DNA of 64,000 nt, from positions 310,001 through 374,000 of the forward strand of contig NZ_FOYD01000001.1 of NCBI RefSeq assembly GCF_900115905.1, read 5' to 3'. The stretch's first letter is position 1. Every line of letters starts with the position of its first letter. This stretch comes from Halopseudomonas formosensis. GTDB taxonomy: Bacteria > Pseudomonadota > Gammaproteobacteria > Pseudomonadales > Pseudomonadaceae. The position numbers and the translations under genes were made by a program. The notes under the pieces are model-generated. The model was not told the DNA's origin. It searched no databases and saw only the letters and a list, made by a program, of their open reading frames with translations. Shown here piece by piece: positions 48,832 to 58,634 of the stretch.

Positions 48832-49908
48832 TCAGGCGCGCTCGGCGGCCTGGCCTGGTTCAAAGCCGGCGAAGAAGGCGGCTACCCGTGCCGGGTCGAC
48901 CTCGGCCAGGGTGGGCGGATTCCAGCGCGGGTTCTTGTCCTTGTCGACGATCAGCGCGCGCACGCCTTCCATGATGTCGCCATCGGCAAACCACTGGCTG
49001 TCCAGGTGCAGCTCGAGGGCGAAGCAATCGGCCAGGGTCAGCTCTCTGCCCTGGCGCAGCAGCTCCAGGGTCACGCACATGGCCAGCGGTGACTTGGCAT
49101 CGATGGCTGCCAGGGTCCGCTCGGCCCAGTCCTGGAAGGCCGGGCATTCCTCGGCTGCCAGGGAGGCGCGGATGCGGTGCATGTCGGGCTGGCTGAAGTG
49201 GTGGTCGATGGCCGAACGCATGGCCTTGATCTCGGAGCCCGGGATCTTCTGCGAGGCGCGTTTGTTCAGCAGCTGGTCGAGATCCTTCGCCGGCTCGGCG
49301 GACCAGTCCAGCTGGTTCAGTGCCTCGTCGAACTCGCCGATCAGCTCGCTGCCCAGGCAGTGGTCGGCCAGGCCGCAGTACAGGGCGTCGGCCGCGCGGA
49401 TATGGGTGCCGGTTACCCCCAGATACTGACCGATGGCGCCTTCCAGGCGGGGCAGGAAGTAGCTGCCGCCCACATCCGGGAAGTAGCCGATGCCGGTCTC
49501 CGGCATGCCCATCTTGACCCGCTCGGTGATCACCCGGTGGGATGCGGCCTGGGCCAGACCCATGCCGCCACCCAGCACGAAGCCGTCCATCAGCGCCAGG
49601 ACCGGTTTGGGATAGGCGTGGATCAGCTGATCCAGCGCGTATTCCTCGCGGAAGAAGGTCATGTACATGCCGTCGCCGGCCAGGTAGCTCTCGTACAGGC
49701 CGCGGATGTCGCCGCCGGCGCAGAAGGCCTTCTCGCCATTGGCGCGCAGTACCACCGCCTTGATGCCATCGTCCTGCAGCCAGACGTCCAGCTGACTGCG
49801 CAGCTGGCGCACCATGTCCAGGTTCAGAGCGTTGAGTCCGGCCGGCCGGTTCAGCGTCAGGTGACCGACGCTGTTGCGCACCTCGACCAGTACAGTCTGC
49901 TCGCTCAT
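48832..49908 (-). CDS. 3-hydroxyisobutyryl-CoA hydrolase
   Basis: 358-aa crotonase-fold protein of the HIBCH type, longer than simple enoyl-CoA hydratases. Seen: [33 protein letters not shown] and [20 protein letters not shown], the diagnostic HIBCH block. It releases free 3-hydroxyisobutyrate for MmsB, the step that makes valine catabolism unusual in losing CoA. Its start overlaps the mmsB stop by four bases; the acyl-CoA dehydrogenase begins 13 bases after its stop. Confidence 0.92.
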   Translation of the reverse strand: MSEQTVLVEVRNSVGHLTLNRPAGLNALNLDMVRQLRSQLDVWLQDDGIKAVVLRANGEKAFCAGGDIRGLYESYLAGDGMYMTFFREEYALDQLIHAYPKPVLALMDGFVLGGGMGLAQAASHRVITERVKMGMPETGIGYFPDVGGSYFLPRLEGAIGQYLGVTGTHIRAADALYCGLADHCLGSELIGEFDEALNQLDWSAEPAKDLDQLLNKRASQKIPGSEIKAMRSAIDHHFSQPDMHRIRASLAAEECPAFQDWAERTLAAIDAKSPLAMCVTLELLRQGRELTLADCFALELHLDSQWFADGDIMEGVRALIVDKDKNPRWNPPTLAEVDPARVAAFFAGFEPGQAAERA

Positions 49909-50798
49909 TTGATTGCTCCGTTGTACAGCTTGATGATCGCCGAGAAGTCCAGCGCGCCGTTACCCTGACTGCTGAAGGTCTGGTACAGCTGCTGGGCCAG
50001 GCCGCCGAGGATGACCGGCTGGCGCGCCTGCTTGGCGGCCTCGGTGGCCAGCCCCAGGTCTTTGAGCATCAGGTCGGTACCGAAACCGCCGGTGTAGCCG
50101 CGGGAAGCGGGCACGTTGTCCATGACGCCGGGGTAGGGGTTGTAGGTGTCGGAGCTCCAGTTGCGGCCGCTGGAGGTGTTGATGATGCCGGCCAGTACCG
50201 CCGGGTCCATGCCCAGGGACACGCCCAGGTTCATCGCCTCGGCGGTGCCGATCATGGTGATGGCCAGCAGCATGTTGTTGGCAACCTTGGCCACCTGACC
50301 GTTGCCGGTCGGGCCGCAGTGCACGATGTTCTTGCCCATGGCCTGGAGTACCGGCAGGGCGGCGTCGAAGTCGGCCTTGTCACCGCCGACCATGAAGGTC
50401 AGGGTGCCGGCGGTGGCGCCGCCGGTGCCACCGGATACCGGCGCGTCGATCAGGCTGTTGCCACGGGCGGCGGCGGCTTCGGCTACCTGGCGGGCGCTCA
50501 TGGGGTCGATGGTGGAGCTGTCGATCAGGCGCACATGCGGAGCGACATGGGCCAGCAGGCCGTCTTCGCCCAGGTAGACTCCTTTCACGTGGGGCGCTGC
50601 GGGCAGCATGGTGATGATCATTTCGACGTCGCTGCGGGCCAGTTCGGCGATGCTGGCGGCGGCGGTGGCACCGGCTTCGACCAGGCCGGCGACGGCGCTT
50701 TGGGAGAGGTCGGATACGGTAAGCTGATGCCCTGCCTTGAGCAGGTTCCGGGCCATCGGCCCGCCCATGTTACCCAGTCCTATAAAGCCAATTTTCAT
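49905..50798 (-). CDS. mmsB: 3-hydroxyisobutyrate dehydrogenase
   Basis: 297 aa. NAD-dependent oxidation of 3-hydroxyisobutyrate to methylmalonate semialdehyde, the substrate of MmsA. Rossmann motif MKIGFIGLGNMGGPMARNLL at the N-terminus, substrate-binding SGGTGGATAGTLTFMVGG, catalytic Lys in GQVAKVANNM and the C-terminal LMLKDLGLA. Coupled to the downstream hydrolase gene by a 4-base overlap. A 291-bp REP-containing gap separates it from the upstream enoyl-CoA hydratase gene. Confidence 0.95.
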   Translation of the reverse strand: MKIGFIGLGNMGGPMARNLLKAGHQLTVSDLSQSAVAGLVEAGATAAASIAELARSDVEMIITMLPAAPHVKGVYLGEDGLLAHVAPHVRLIDSSTIDPMSARQVAEAAAARGNSLIDAPVSGGTGGATAGTLTFMVGGDKADFDAALPVLQAMGKNIVHCGPTGNGQVAKVANNMLLAITMIGTAEAMNLGVSLGMDPAVLAGIINTSSGRNWSSDTYNPYPGVMDNVPASRGYTGGFGTDLMLKDLGLATEAAKQARQPVILGGLAQQLYQTFSSQGNGALDFSAIIKLYNGAIK

Positions 50799-50819
50799 GT
50801 GGTTGCCTCGTTGTTGTTG

Positions 50820-51089
50820 TCAGGCGGTTGGGCGTGCTGTGCACGCCGTTCGCGGCGGGGCGGTCCGGCGTTCCGGCGCCGCTCCTACACACCGCTGTGG
50901 GGCCTTGCCTGTGGGCGAAGGGCTGTTCCCTGGGCGTGCTTTGCACGCCGTTCGCAGCGGGGGCGCTGCTCCTACCCCCCTCTGTGGGGCCCTGCCCGCG
51001 GGGGGAAGGGCTGTTCCCGGGGGCGCTGCTCCTACAGACCTTTGTGGGAGCCCCGCCCTCGGGGCGAATGGCGCGCAGCGCGCGCCCGC
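50820..51089. repeat. REP/BIME cluster inside the valine operon
   Basis: The 291-bp gap between ech and mmsB is filled with Pseudomonas-type REP hairpins. GGGCGTGCTNTGCACGCCGT occurs at 50830 and again at 50932, a 102-bp period; CGCTCCTAC or TGCTCCTAC recurs at about 50880, 50966 and 51028; and GCTCCTACA (51028-51036) pairs with TGTGGGAGC (51043-51051). GGGGCGAA and GCGCGCAGCGCGCGC complete the last unit. It probably modulates mRNA stability or supercoiling between the two operon halves. Confidence 0.85.
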
Positions 51090-51863
51090 TCAGTTGTGCT
51101 TGAAGTTCGGCTGGCGCTTCTCGACGAAGGCCTGCATGCCCTCGGTCTGGTCGGCGGTGGCGAAGATCGAGTGGAACACCCGACGCTCGAAGCGCACGCC
51201 TTCGGCCAGACTGGTCTCGAATACGCGGTTGACGCATTCCTTGGTCATCATCACGCTCGGCAGCGACTTGCTTGCAATGACCTGGGCGGTTTTCAGGGTT
51301 TCTTCCAGCAGCTGGTCGACCGGGAATATCTTGGCTACCAGGCCGGCCTGTTCGGCTTCCCGGGCATCCATCTGGCGCCCGGTCAGGCACATTTCCATGG
51401 CCTTGGCCTTGCCGATGGCGCGGGTCAGGCGCTGGGTGCCGCCGATACCCGGCAGCACGCCGAGGTTGATTTCCGGCTGGCCGAAGCGGGCGTTGTCGGC
51501 GGCATAGATGAAGTCGCAGATCATCGCCAGTTCACAACCGCCACCCAGGGCGTAACCGGCCACGGCGGCGATCAGCGGCTTGCGGCGGTTGGCAATGCGG
51601 TCGGCGGGGGAGAAGAAGTCATCCATGAACACGCCGGGGTACTGCAGGTCGACCATCTGCTTGATGTCGGCACCGGCGGCGAAGGCCTTGCTGGAACCGG
51701 TCAGCACCACGCAGCCGATGGCGGGGTCGTTCTCGAACTGGTCCAGCGCCTGGTTCAGCTCATCCAGCACCTGGGTATTGAGGGCGTTCAGCGCCTGGGG
51801 ACGGTTCAGGGTGATCAGACCCACACGGTCGCGGGTTTCGACCAGAATGGTTTCAAAACTCAT
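51090..51863 (-). CDS. Enoyl-CoA hydratase
   Basis: 257-aa crotonase with both catalytic Glu regions: [20 protein letters not shown] and [20 protein letters not shown], plus the N-terminal oxyanion segment [11 protein letters not shown]. In this operon it should hydrate methacrylyl-CoA to 3-hydroxyisobutyryl-CoA, though short-chain crotonases are broadly specific. It lies between mmsA (51 bases upstream in transcription order) and the REP cluster. Confidence 0.92.
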   Translation of the reverse strand: MSFETILVETRDRVGLITLNRPQALNALNTQVLDELNQALDQFENDPAIGCVVLTGSSKAFAAGADIKQMVDLQYPGVFMDDFFSPADRIANRRKPLIAAVAGYALGGGCELAMICDFIYAADNARFGQPEINLGVLPGIGGTQRLTRAIGKAKAMEMCLTGRQMDAREAEQAGLVAKIFPVDQLLEETLKTAQVIASKSLPSVMMTKECVNRVFETSLAEGVRFERRVFHSIFATADQTEGMQAFVEKRQPNFKHN

Positions 51864-51914
51864 GTCATTGCTCCTGCGAAGGGGCCGGTCGCTCAGGGCG
51901 ACCGGCCCGGTACA

Positions 51915-53423
51915 TCATTTCAGGGTGATGGTGGTGTTGACGGCAGCGGCCTGCTCGTCGTCATCGAACCAGCGTGCGGTGACGGTCTTGGTCTGGGTGT
52001 AGAACAGGATCACCTGCTTGCCGTAGGGACCCAGGTCGCCAAGCTTGGAGCCGCGCGAACCGCTGAAGGAGAACAGCGGGACCGGCACCGGAATCGGCAC
52101 GTTGATGCCGACCTGACCCACGTCGATATCCTCCTGGAAGCGACGGGCGATACCGCCGGAGCGGGTGAAGATGGCGGTGCCGTTACCGTTGGGGTTGGCG
52201 TTGATGATATCGATCGCCTCGTCCAGGGAGTCGGCTTCCATCACGCAGAGCACGGGGCCGAAGATTTCGGTGTCGTACACGCTCATGCCGGGCTTGACGC
52301 CCGCCAGGATGGTCGGGCCGACGAAGTTGCCATCGGCGTAGCCGGGCACTTCCGGGTTGCGGCCGTCGAGAACCAGCTCGGCGCCTTCGTCGATGCCTTT
52401 CTGGATCAGACCGTTGATGCGCTCCAGCGCTGCGGTGGAGATGACCGGGCCGACGTCGGTGCCCGGCTCGGTGCCGGCGCTGACCTTGAGGGTCTGGGCC
52501 TTGCGTGCCAGCTCCGGCAGCCAGTTGCGCGACTCGCCCACCAGGATCACTACCGGCAGGGCCATGCAGCGCTGACCGGCGGCACCGAAGGCAGCACCCA
52601 CCAGGTTGTTCAGGGTCTGTTCCTTGTTGGCATCGGGCATGACGATGGCGTGGTTCTTGGCGCCCATCATGCACTGCACGCGCTTGCCGGCCTGGCTGGC
52701 GCGGTTGTAGACGTGGGTGCCGACGTGGGTCGAGCCGACGAAGGACACGGCCTTGATGTCCGGGTGATCGCAGATCGCATTCACCGCGTCCACGCCGCCG
52801 TGGATGACGTTCAGCACGCCCGGAGGAATGCCGGCTTCCAGCGCCAGTTCGACCAGGCGCATGGTGACCATGGGGTCCTGCTCGGAGGGCTTGAGCACGA
52901 AGGTGTTACCGGTGGCGATGGCCATGGGGAACATCCACAGGGGGATCATCGCCGGGAAGTTGAACGGGGTGATACCGGCACAGACGCCCAGCGGCTGCAG
53001 CAGGGTGTAGGTGTCGACGCCACCGGCCACGTTGTTGGCCAGCTCGCCCAGTTGCAGGTTGCCGACCGCCGAGGCGTGTTCGACCACTTCCAGACCACGG
53101 AATACATCACCTTCGGCATCGGCCAGGGTCTTGCCCTGCTCGGCGGTGAGGATGGCGGCCAGCTCCTTCATGTTCTCGCGGATCAGCTGCTGATACTTGA
53201 GGAAGATGCGGGCGCGGGCACCGATCGGGGTCTTGCGCCAGGTCTTGAAGGCTTCCTTGGCATTGGCCACGGCGGCGTTGATCTCATCCGGGGTAGCGAA
53301 GGGCACGCGGGCCAGGACTTCCTGGGTGGCCGGGTTGATCACATCGCGCCACTGGTCGGTCTTGGACTCGATGAACTCGCCGTTGATGAGGAGCTTGATG
53401 GTAGGGATATTGTTATTACTCAT
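51915..53423 (-). CDS. mmsA: Methylmalonate-semialdehyde dehydrogenase (acylating)
   Basis: 502 aa from the ATG at 53423 ([20 protein letters not shown]); the open frame extends further but the added residues are non-conserved. CoA-dependent aldehyde dehydrogenase giving propionyl-CoA from methylmalonate semialdehyde. Typical elements: [42 protein letters not shown], the catalytic Cys in [12 protein letters not shown] and [12 protein letters not shown]. First gene of the valine operon, divergent from a LysR regulator. Confidence 0.95.
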   Translation of the reverse strand: MSNNNIPTIKLLINGEFIESKTDQWRDVINPATQEVLARVPFATPDEINAAVANAKEAFKTWRKTPIGARARIFLKYQQLIRENMKELAAILTAEQGKTLADAEGDVFRGLEVVEHASAVGNLQLGELANNVAGGVDTYTLLQPLGVCAGITPFNFPAMIPLWMFPMAIATGNTFVLKPSEQDPMVTMRLVELALEAGIPPGVLNVIHGGVDAVNAICDHPDIKAVSFVGSTHVGTHVYNRASQAGKRVQCMMGAKNHAIVMPDANKEQTLNNLVGAAFGAAGQRCMALPVVILVGESRNWLPELARKAQTLKVSAGTEPGTDVGPVISTAALERINGLIQKGIDEGAELVLDGRNPEVPGYADGNFVGPTILAGVKPGMSVYDTEIFGPVLCVMEADSLDEAIDIINANPNGNGTAIFTRSGGIARRFQEDIDVGQVGINVPIPVPVPLFSFSGSRGSKLGDLGPYGKQVILFYTQTKTVTARWFDDDEQAAAVNTTITLK

Positions 53424-53523
53424 TGGTCGCCTCTGGGCTCTGGCCCTTGTGGTGCTGAAAGATGTCATGGATAGTAGCAGTGCGTTTTTACAACAAACAA
53501 TTGGCTCATTCGCACCGTGGGTC

Positions 53524-53535
53524 TGCATTTATGCA
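53524..53535. promoter_or_regulatory. Candidate LysR operator between mmsA and regulator
   Basis: TGCATTTATGCA forms a TGCAT/ATGCA dyad 22 bases before the regulator ATG, with the T-N10-A spacing typical of LysR sites. It lies in the 133-bp divergent region and would allow autoregulation and control of mmsA. Confidence 0.4.
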
Positions 53536-53556
53536 CAGTGCCGGGCAGGACGTGTT

Positions 53557-54453
53557 ATGGATTGGGATAACCTGCGGTTTTTTCTGGAATTAAGCCGGGC
53601 GGGACGCCTCACTGCCGCCGCCCGCCGTCTCGGCGTGGACCACACCACCGTCTCCCGTCGGTTGCAGGCGCTGGAGAAGAGCCTGGGGGTGGCACTGTTC
53701 ATCCGTGACACCAATGGCTACACCCTGACCGAGGCCGGCCGCAGTCTGCTGCCCCAGGTGGAGCTGATGGAGGGGGCCAGTGTGCGCATCGAACAGGCCC
53801 TGCCGAGCCCCGGGGACAGCCTCTCCGGACAGGTGCGCATCGGTGCCACCGAGGGCTACGGCACCATGCTGGTGGCCGGCCAGCTCAGCGAACTCAGTCA
53901 GCGCCACCCCGATCTCAACCTGGACCTGCTGGCGCTGCCCCGGGCGGTGCGCCTGTCCCGCCACGAGGCGGATATCGTCATTACCCTGGAGCGCCCCGAG
54001 CGCGGGCCCTTCATCATCACCAAGCTCAGTGATTACGTGCTGCGCCTGTATGCCGGCAAGGATTACCTTGAGGCGCACGGGCCGATCAACAGCCGCAGCG
54101 ATCTGGAAAAGCACCGCTTTGTCAGTTATGTGGACGATCTGGTGTTCAGCAAGGACCTGCTGTTTCTCGACGAGATTGCCGGCTCCGGCGCGGTCGGGGT
54201 GCGCAGTACCAGTGTGCTGGCGCAGCAGGAGGCCATTGCCGCCGGCGCCGGGCTGGGCATCCTGCCGGCGTTCACCGCCGATCAGGACCCGCGCCTGAGC
54301 CTGATCATGCCGACCCAGATCCGCTTCATCCGTACCTTCTGGATGCTGATGCCCATCGAGCTCAAGGACATTGCCCGCATGCGGGTGACCTGGGACTTTC
54401 TGCGGGAACAGGCGGAGCGGGAGCGGGGGCGGTTGATGGGGGTGGCAGGCTAG
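53557..54453 (+). CDS. LysR-family transcriptional regulator
   Basis: 298 aa from ATG 53557 (MDWDNLRFFLELSRAGRLTA). The N-terminal winged helix-turn-helix (AAARRLGVDHTTVSRRLQAL) is followed by a substrate-binding domain (SGQVRIGATEGYGTMLVAGQ; GLGILPAFTADQDP). In Pseudomonas aeruginosa the mms operon is controlled by an AraC-type protein, MmsR; here a LysR regulator occupies the divergent position and is the best candidate for control of valine catabolism. Confidence 0.92.
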   Translation: MDWDNLRFFLELSRAGRLTAAARRLGVDHTTVSRRLQALEKSLGVALFIRDTNGYTLTEAGRSLLPQVELMEGASVRIEQALPSPGDSLSGQVRIGATEGYGTMLVAGQLSELSQRHPDLNLDLLALPRAVRLSRHEADIVITLERPERGPFIITKLSDYVLRLYAGKDYLEAHGPINSRSDLEKHRFVSYVDDLVFSKDLLFLDEIAGSGAVGVRSTSVLAQQEAIAAGAGLGILPAFTADQDPRLSLIMPTQIRFIRTFWMLMPIELKDIARMRVTWDFLREQAERERGRLMGVAG

Positions 54454-54533
54454 CTTTTGCAGGCCTCGTGCTCTCCATAGTCCGACTGATTCTTGAAGAG
54501 CGCATTGCCTGAACGCTGTTACGCTGTCATACC

Positions 54534-54620
54534 CCCCCGGCTCCGCTGCTGCGCGAGATGGTCGAAGCGGGCTGCCCGAGTCGCAAGGCCAAACGTGGTT
54601 TTTATGCTTGTTCTGGTTAA
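54534..54620 (+). pseudogene. 3-hydroxyacyl-CoA dehydrogenase C-terminal remnant
   Basis: An in-frame stretch ending at TAA 54618 reads PAPLLREMVEAGCPSRKAKR then GFY. This matches the PPPLLRxMVxAGxxGRKxGxGFY end of Hbd/PaaH-type 3-hydroxyacyl-CoA dehydrogenases. No start, and only about 27 residues survive; the upstream bases are unrelated. It indicates a deleted fatty-acid or phenylacetate-type gene next to the valine regulator. Confidence 0.65.
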
Positions 54621-54658
54621 TACTGCGCAGACCGATATAGCGTTCCGAGGACGATGAA

Positions 54659-55531
54659 ATGCTGAAAATCTGGAGGATGTGGGGGATTGCTCTGCTGTCT
54701 GTGGTCATGGGCATCGGAGCTGTACAGGCGCAGACGCAGAGCGAGGATGAAGCTGCGAAAGCCAAGGCGTTGCTCACCGATGCGGTGAACTACTACAAGG
54801 AAAACGGTGACAAGGCACTGGCGGTATTCAGCCGTCAGGGACCTTTTGTCAGGGATGATCTCTATGTGTTCGCGATCAACACCAACGGCATCATGCTGGC
54901 CAGCGGCGGGCCGTCGGTGATGCTGATCGGGCGCGACATCATGAACAGCATCGATGACGAGCTCAAACCCAAGTTCCAGCAGGCGCTCAGCATGCCTCCG
55001 GGCGATGAGATTCTCGAGGCGGACTATCCCTGGGGCAGCTGGGATACCGGTGGCCGCAAGATCACCAAGCACGTCTACTACCAGCGGGTAGGGGATACGG
55101 TCCTGGCGGTGGGCTACTACCGGCCGCGTGCCACCTCGGAGGAGGCGCTGCAGCTGCTGAACTCGGCGGTTGAGGCGGTCGGAGCCGACGCACGGGAAAC
55201 CTTCAAGGCGATCAACGCACTGGATGAGCGCTTCTACAAGGACGACCTCTACGTCTTCGTGGTCGAGATGGACAGCCAGCGTATCGTCGCCCATGGCTCC
55301 AACCTGCGCCTGGTGGGTCGCGATCTGAGCGCCCTGGCCAACCGCGTGGGTCGTCCGATCAATGCCGAGGATCTGACCCGGGTCAATGCCGAGGGTGCCA
55401 TCGAGTTCGCCTACCAGTGGGAGCATCCCATCACCGGTGAAGTCGAGACCAAGCATGCCTTTGCCCGTCGGGTAGGCAGCTATCTGGTCGCCGTGGGCTA
55501 TTACAAGCCCGAGGGCGAACAGGCCGAGTGA
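54659..55531 (+). CDS. Periplasmic tandem single-Cache protein
   Basis: 290 aa with a signal peptide (MLKIWRMWGIALLSVVMGIG, cleavage near VQA-QTQ). The mature protein contains two similar Cache-like domains: residues ~35-155 (FVRDDLYVFAINTNG; MLIGRDIM; YYQRVGDTVLAVGYYRP) and ~165-285 (FYKDDLYVFVVEMDS; RLVGRDLS; FARRVGSYLVAVGYYKP). No kinase, cyclase or chemotaxis output domain is attached, so it is probably a free-standing ligand-binding protein or a partner of a separate sensor. The GAGGACG in front of ATG 54659 is a fair ribosome site. Confidence 0.82.
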   Translation: MLKIWRMWGIALLSVVMGIGAVQAQTQSEDEAAKAKALLTDAVNYYKENGDKALAVFSRQGPFVRDDLYVFAINTNGIMLASGGPSVMLIGRDIMNSIDDELKPKFQQALSMPPGDEILEADYPWGSWDTGGRKITKHVYYQRVGDTVLAVGYYRPRATSEEALQLLNSAVEAVGADARETFKAINALDERFYKDDLYVFVVEMDSQRIVAHGSNLRLVGRDLSALANRVGRPINAEDLTRVNAEGAIEFAYQWEHPITGEVETKHAFARRVGSYLVAVGYYKPEGEQAE

Positions 55532-55535
55532 TGTC

Positions 55536-57485
<1,950 letters not shown>

Positions 57486-57545
57486 GCTGCTACTCCTGTT
57501 CTGAGCTGTTCCTGCGCTGGCCTGTGTAGGTCCAGCCTCGGGTTT

Positions 57546-57622
57546 ACCCTGGTACCCTTCGCGGCGGGGGCGCCGCTCCTACGGGTAACGCGCTGCATGA
57601 GCCCCGCCCTCGGGGCGAATGT
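57546..57622. repeat. REP element upstream of aacS
   Basis: CTTCGCGGCGGGGGCGCCGCTCCTACGGG followed by GAGCCCCGCCCTCGGGGCGAA matches the REP units in the 50.8-51.1 kb cluster. It lies between liuE and aacS in the transcription path. Confidence 0.7.
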
Positions 57623-57631
57623 GCCCGGGAG

Positions 57632-57651
57632 GGACGAGCACCAGCTCGTCC
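57632..57651. repeat. Palindromic hairpin repeat, copy 2
   Basis: GGACGAGCACCAGCTCGTCC: GGACGAGC pairs with GCTCGTCC around four bases. Nearly identical to 27062-27083 (one base changed). It sits about 55 bases after the liuE stop in transcription order and may act as a terminator or transcript-processing site. Confidence 0.6.
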
Positions 57652-57705
57652 GCAATCTGGCAGGCAAAGCCGCTCATCGAGCGGGTGCTCGACGCTCCCG
57701 GCGGG

Positions 57706-58605
57706 TCACTGCTTGCCCATCGCCCGGCCGACCCGGGAGCCATTCTCCCTGCCCAGCTGCTGGCAGATCCAGTGACCGACCGCGACCAGCGAGCGCAGAT
57801 CCACGCCGGTGCTGATGCCCATGCCGTCGAGCATGTAGAGCACGTCCTCACTGGCCACATTACCGCTGGCGCCCTGGGCGTAGGGGCAGCCGCCGAGTCC
57901 GGCGACCGAGCTGTCGAACACGCTGACGCCCTCCAGCAGAGCCGCGTGGATATTGACCAGCGCCTGGCCATAGGTGTCGTGGAAGTGGCCGGCCAACCGG
58001 TTCCGGGGAACCCGTTCACCGACCACCTCGATCAGCCGTCGGGTGGCACTGGGCACGCCCACGCCTATGGTGTCGCCCAGGGAAATCTCGTAACACCCCA
58101 TGGCCTGCAGATCTGCCGCCACCGCCGCTACCTGCTCCGGGGCCACGGCGCCGTCGTAGGGGCAGCCGAGTACACAGGAGACATAACCGCGCACCGCCAC
58201 ACCCCGCTCCGACGCCAGCTCCAGCACCGGCGCGAAGCGCTGCAGGCTTTCGCTGATCGAGCAGTTGATGTTGCGTTGCGAGAAACCCTCGGAGGCGGAG
58301 GCGAACACCGCCACTTCATCGGCGCCGGCGGTCAGCGCGGCTTCCAGTCCCTGCAGGTTGGGCGTCAGTACGCCGTACCGAACCCCGGGCCGGCGCCGGA
58401 TACCAGCCAGCACCGCAGCGGAGTCGGCCATCTGCGGCACCCAGCGGGGGGAAACGAAGGCGCCGGCCTCGATATGGCTCAGGCCGGTGGCGCTCAGACG
58501 GTCCACCAGTTCGATGCGTTGGGCCACGCTGACCGGGGTGGCCTCGTTCTGCAGGCCATCGCGCGGTCCGACTTCCACCAGGCGCACTTGCCGGGGCAGG
58601 GGCAT
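57706..58605 (-). CDS. liuE: Hydroxymethylglutaryl-CoA lyase
   Basis: 299 aa from the ATG at 58605, chosen because AGGAG precedes it and the family starts LPxQVRLVEVGPRDGLQNE; an in-frame ATG at 58638 has no ribosome site. Cleaves HMG-CoA to acetoacetate and acetyl-CoA. The HMG-lyase/aconitase-type barrel with VEVGPRDGLQNE, CVLGCPYDG, SLGDTIGVG and the C-terminal signature Cys in LGGCPYAQGASGN are all present. Follows liuD. Confidence 0.95.
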   Translation of the reverse strand: MPLPRQVRLVEVGPRDGLQNEATPVSVAQRIELVDRLSATGLSHIEAGAFVSPRWVPQMADSAAVLAGIRRRPGVRYGVLTPNLQGLEAALTAGADEVAVFASASEGFSQRNINCSISESLQRFAPVLELASERGVAVRGYVSCVLGCPYDGAVAPEQVAAVAADLQAMGCYEISLGDTIGVGVPSATRRLIEVVGERVPRNRLAGHFHDTYGQALVNIHAALLEGVSVFDSSVAGLGGCPYAQGASGNVASEDVLYMLDGMGISTGVDLRSLVAVGHWICQQLGRENGSRVGRAMGKQ

Positions 58606-58634
58606 GGGCTGGACTCCTGTACTGCCGGTCATGG

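Noticed and set aside
50820-51089. Repeats considered as a CRISPR array
   Set aside because: Unequal spacing, self-complementary units and similarity to REP elements elsewhere in the window; no cas genes.
50319-53474. 1051-codon plus-strand frame across the mms operon
   Set aside because: Antisense shadow of mmsB, ech and mmsA; low-complexity translation runs straight through the REP cluster, and all real homologies are on the minus strand.
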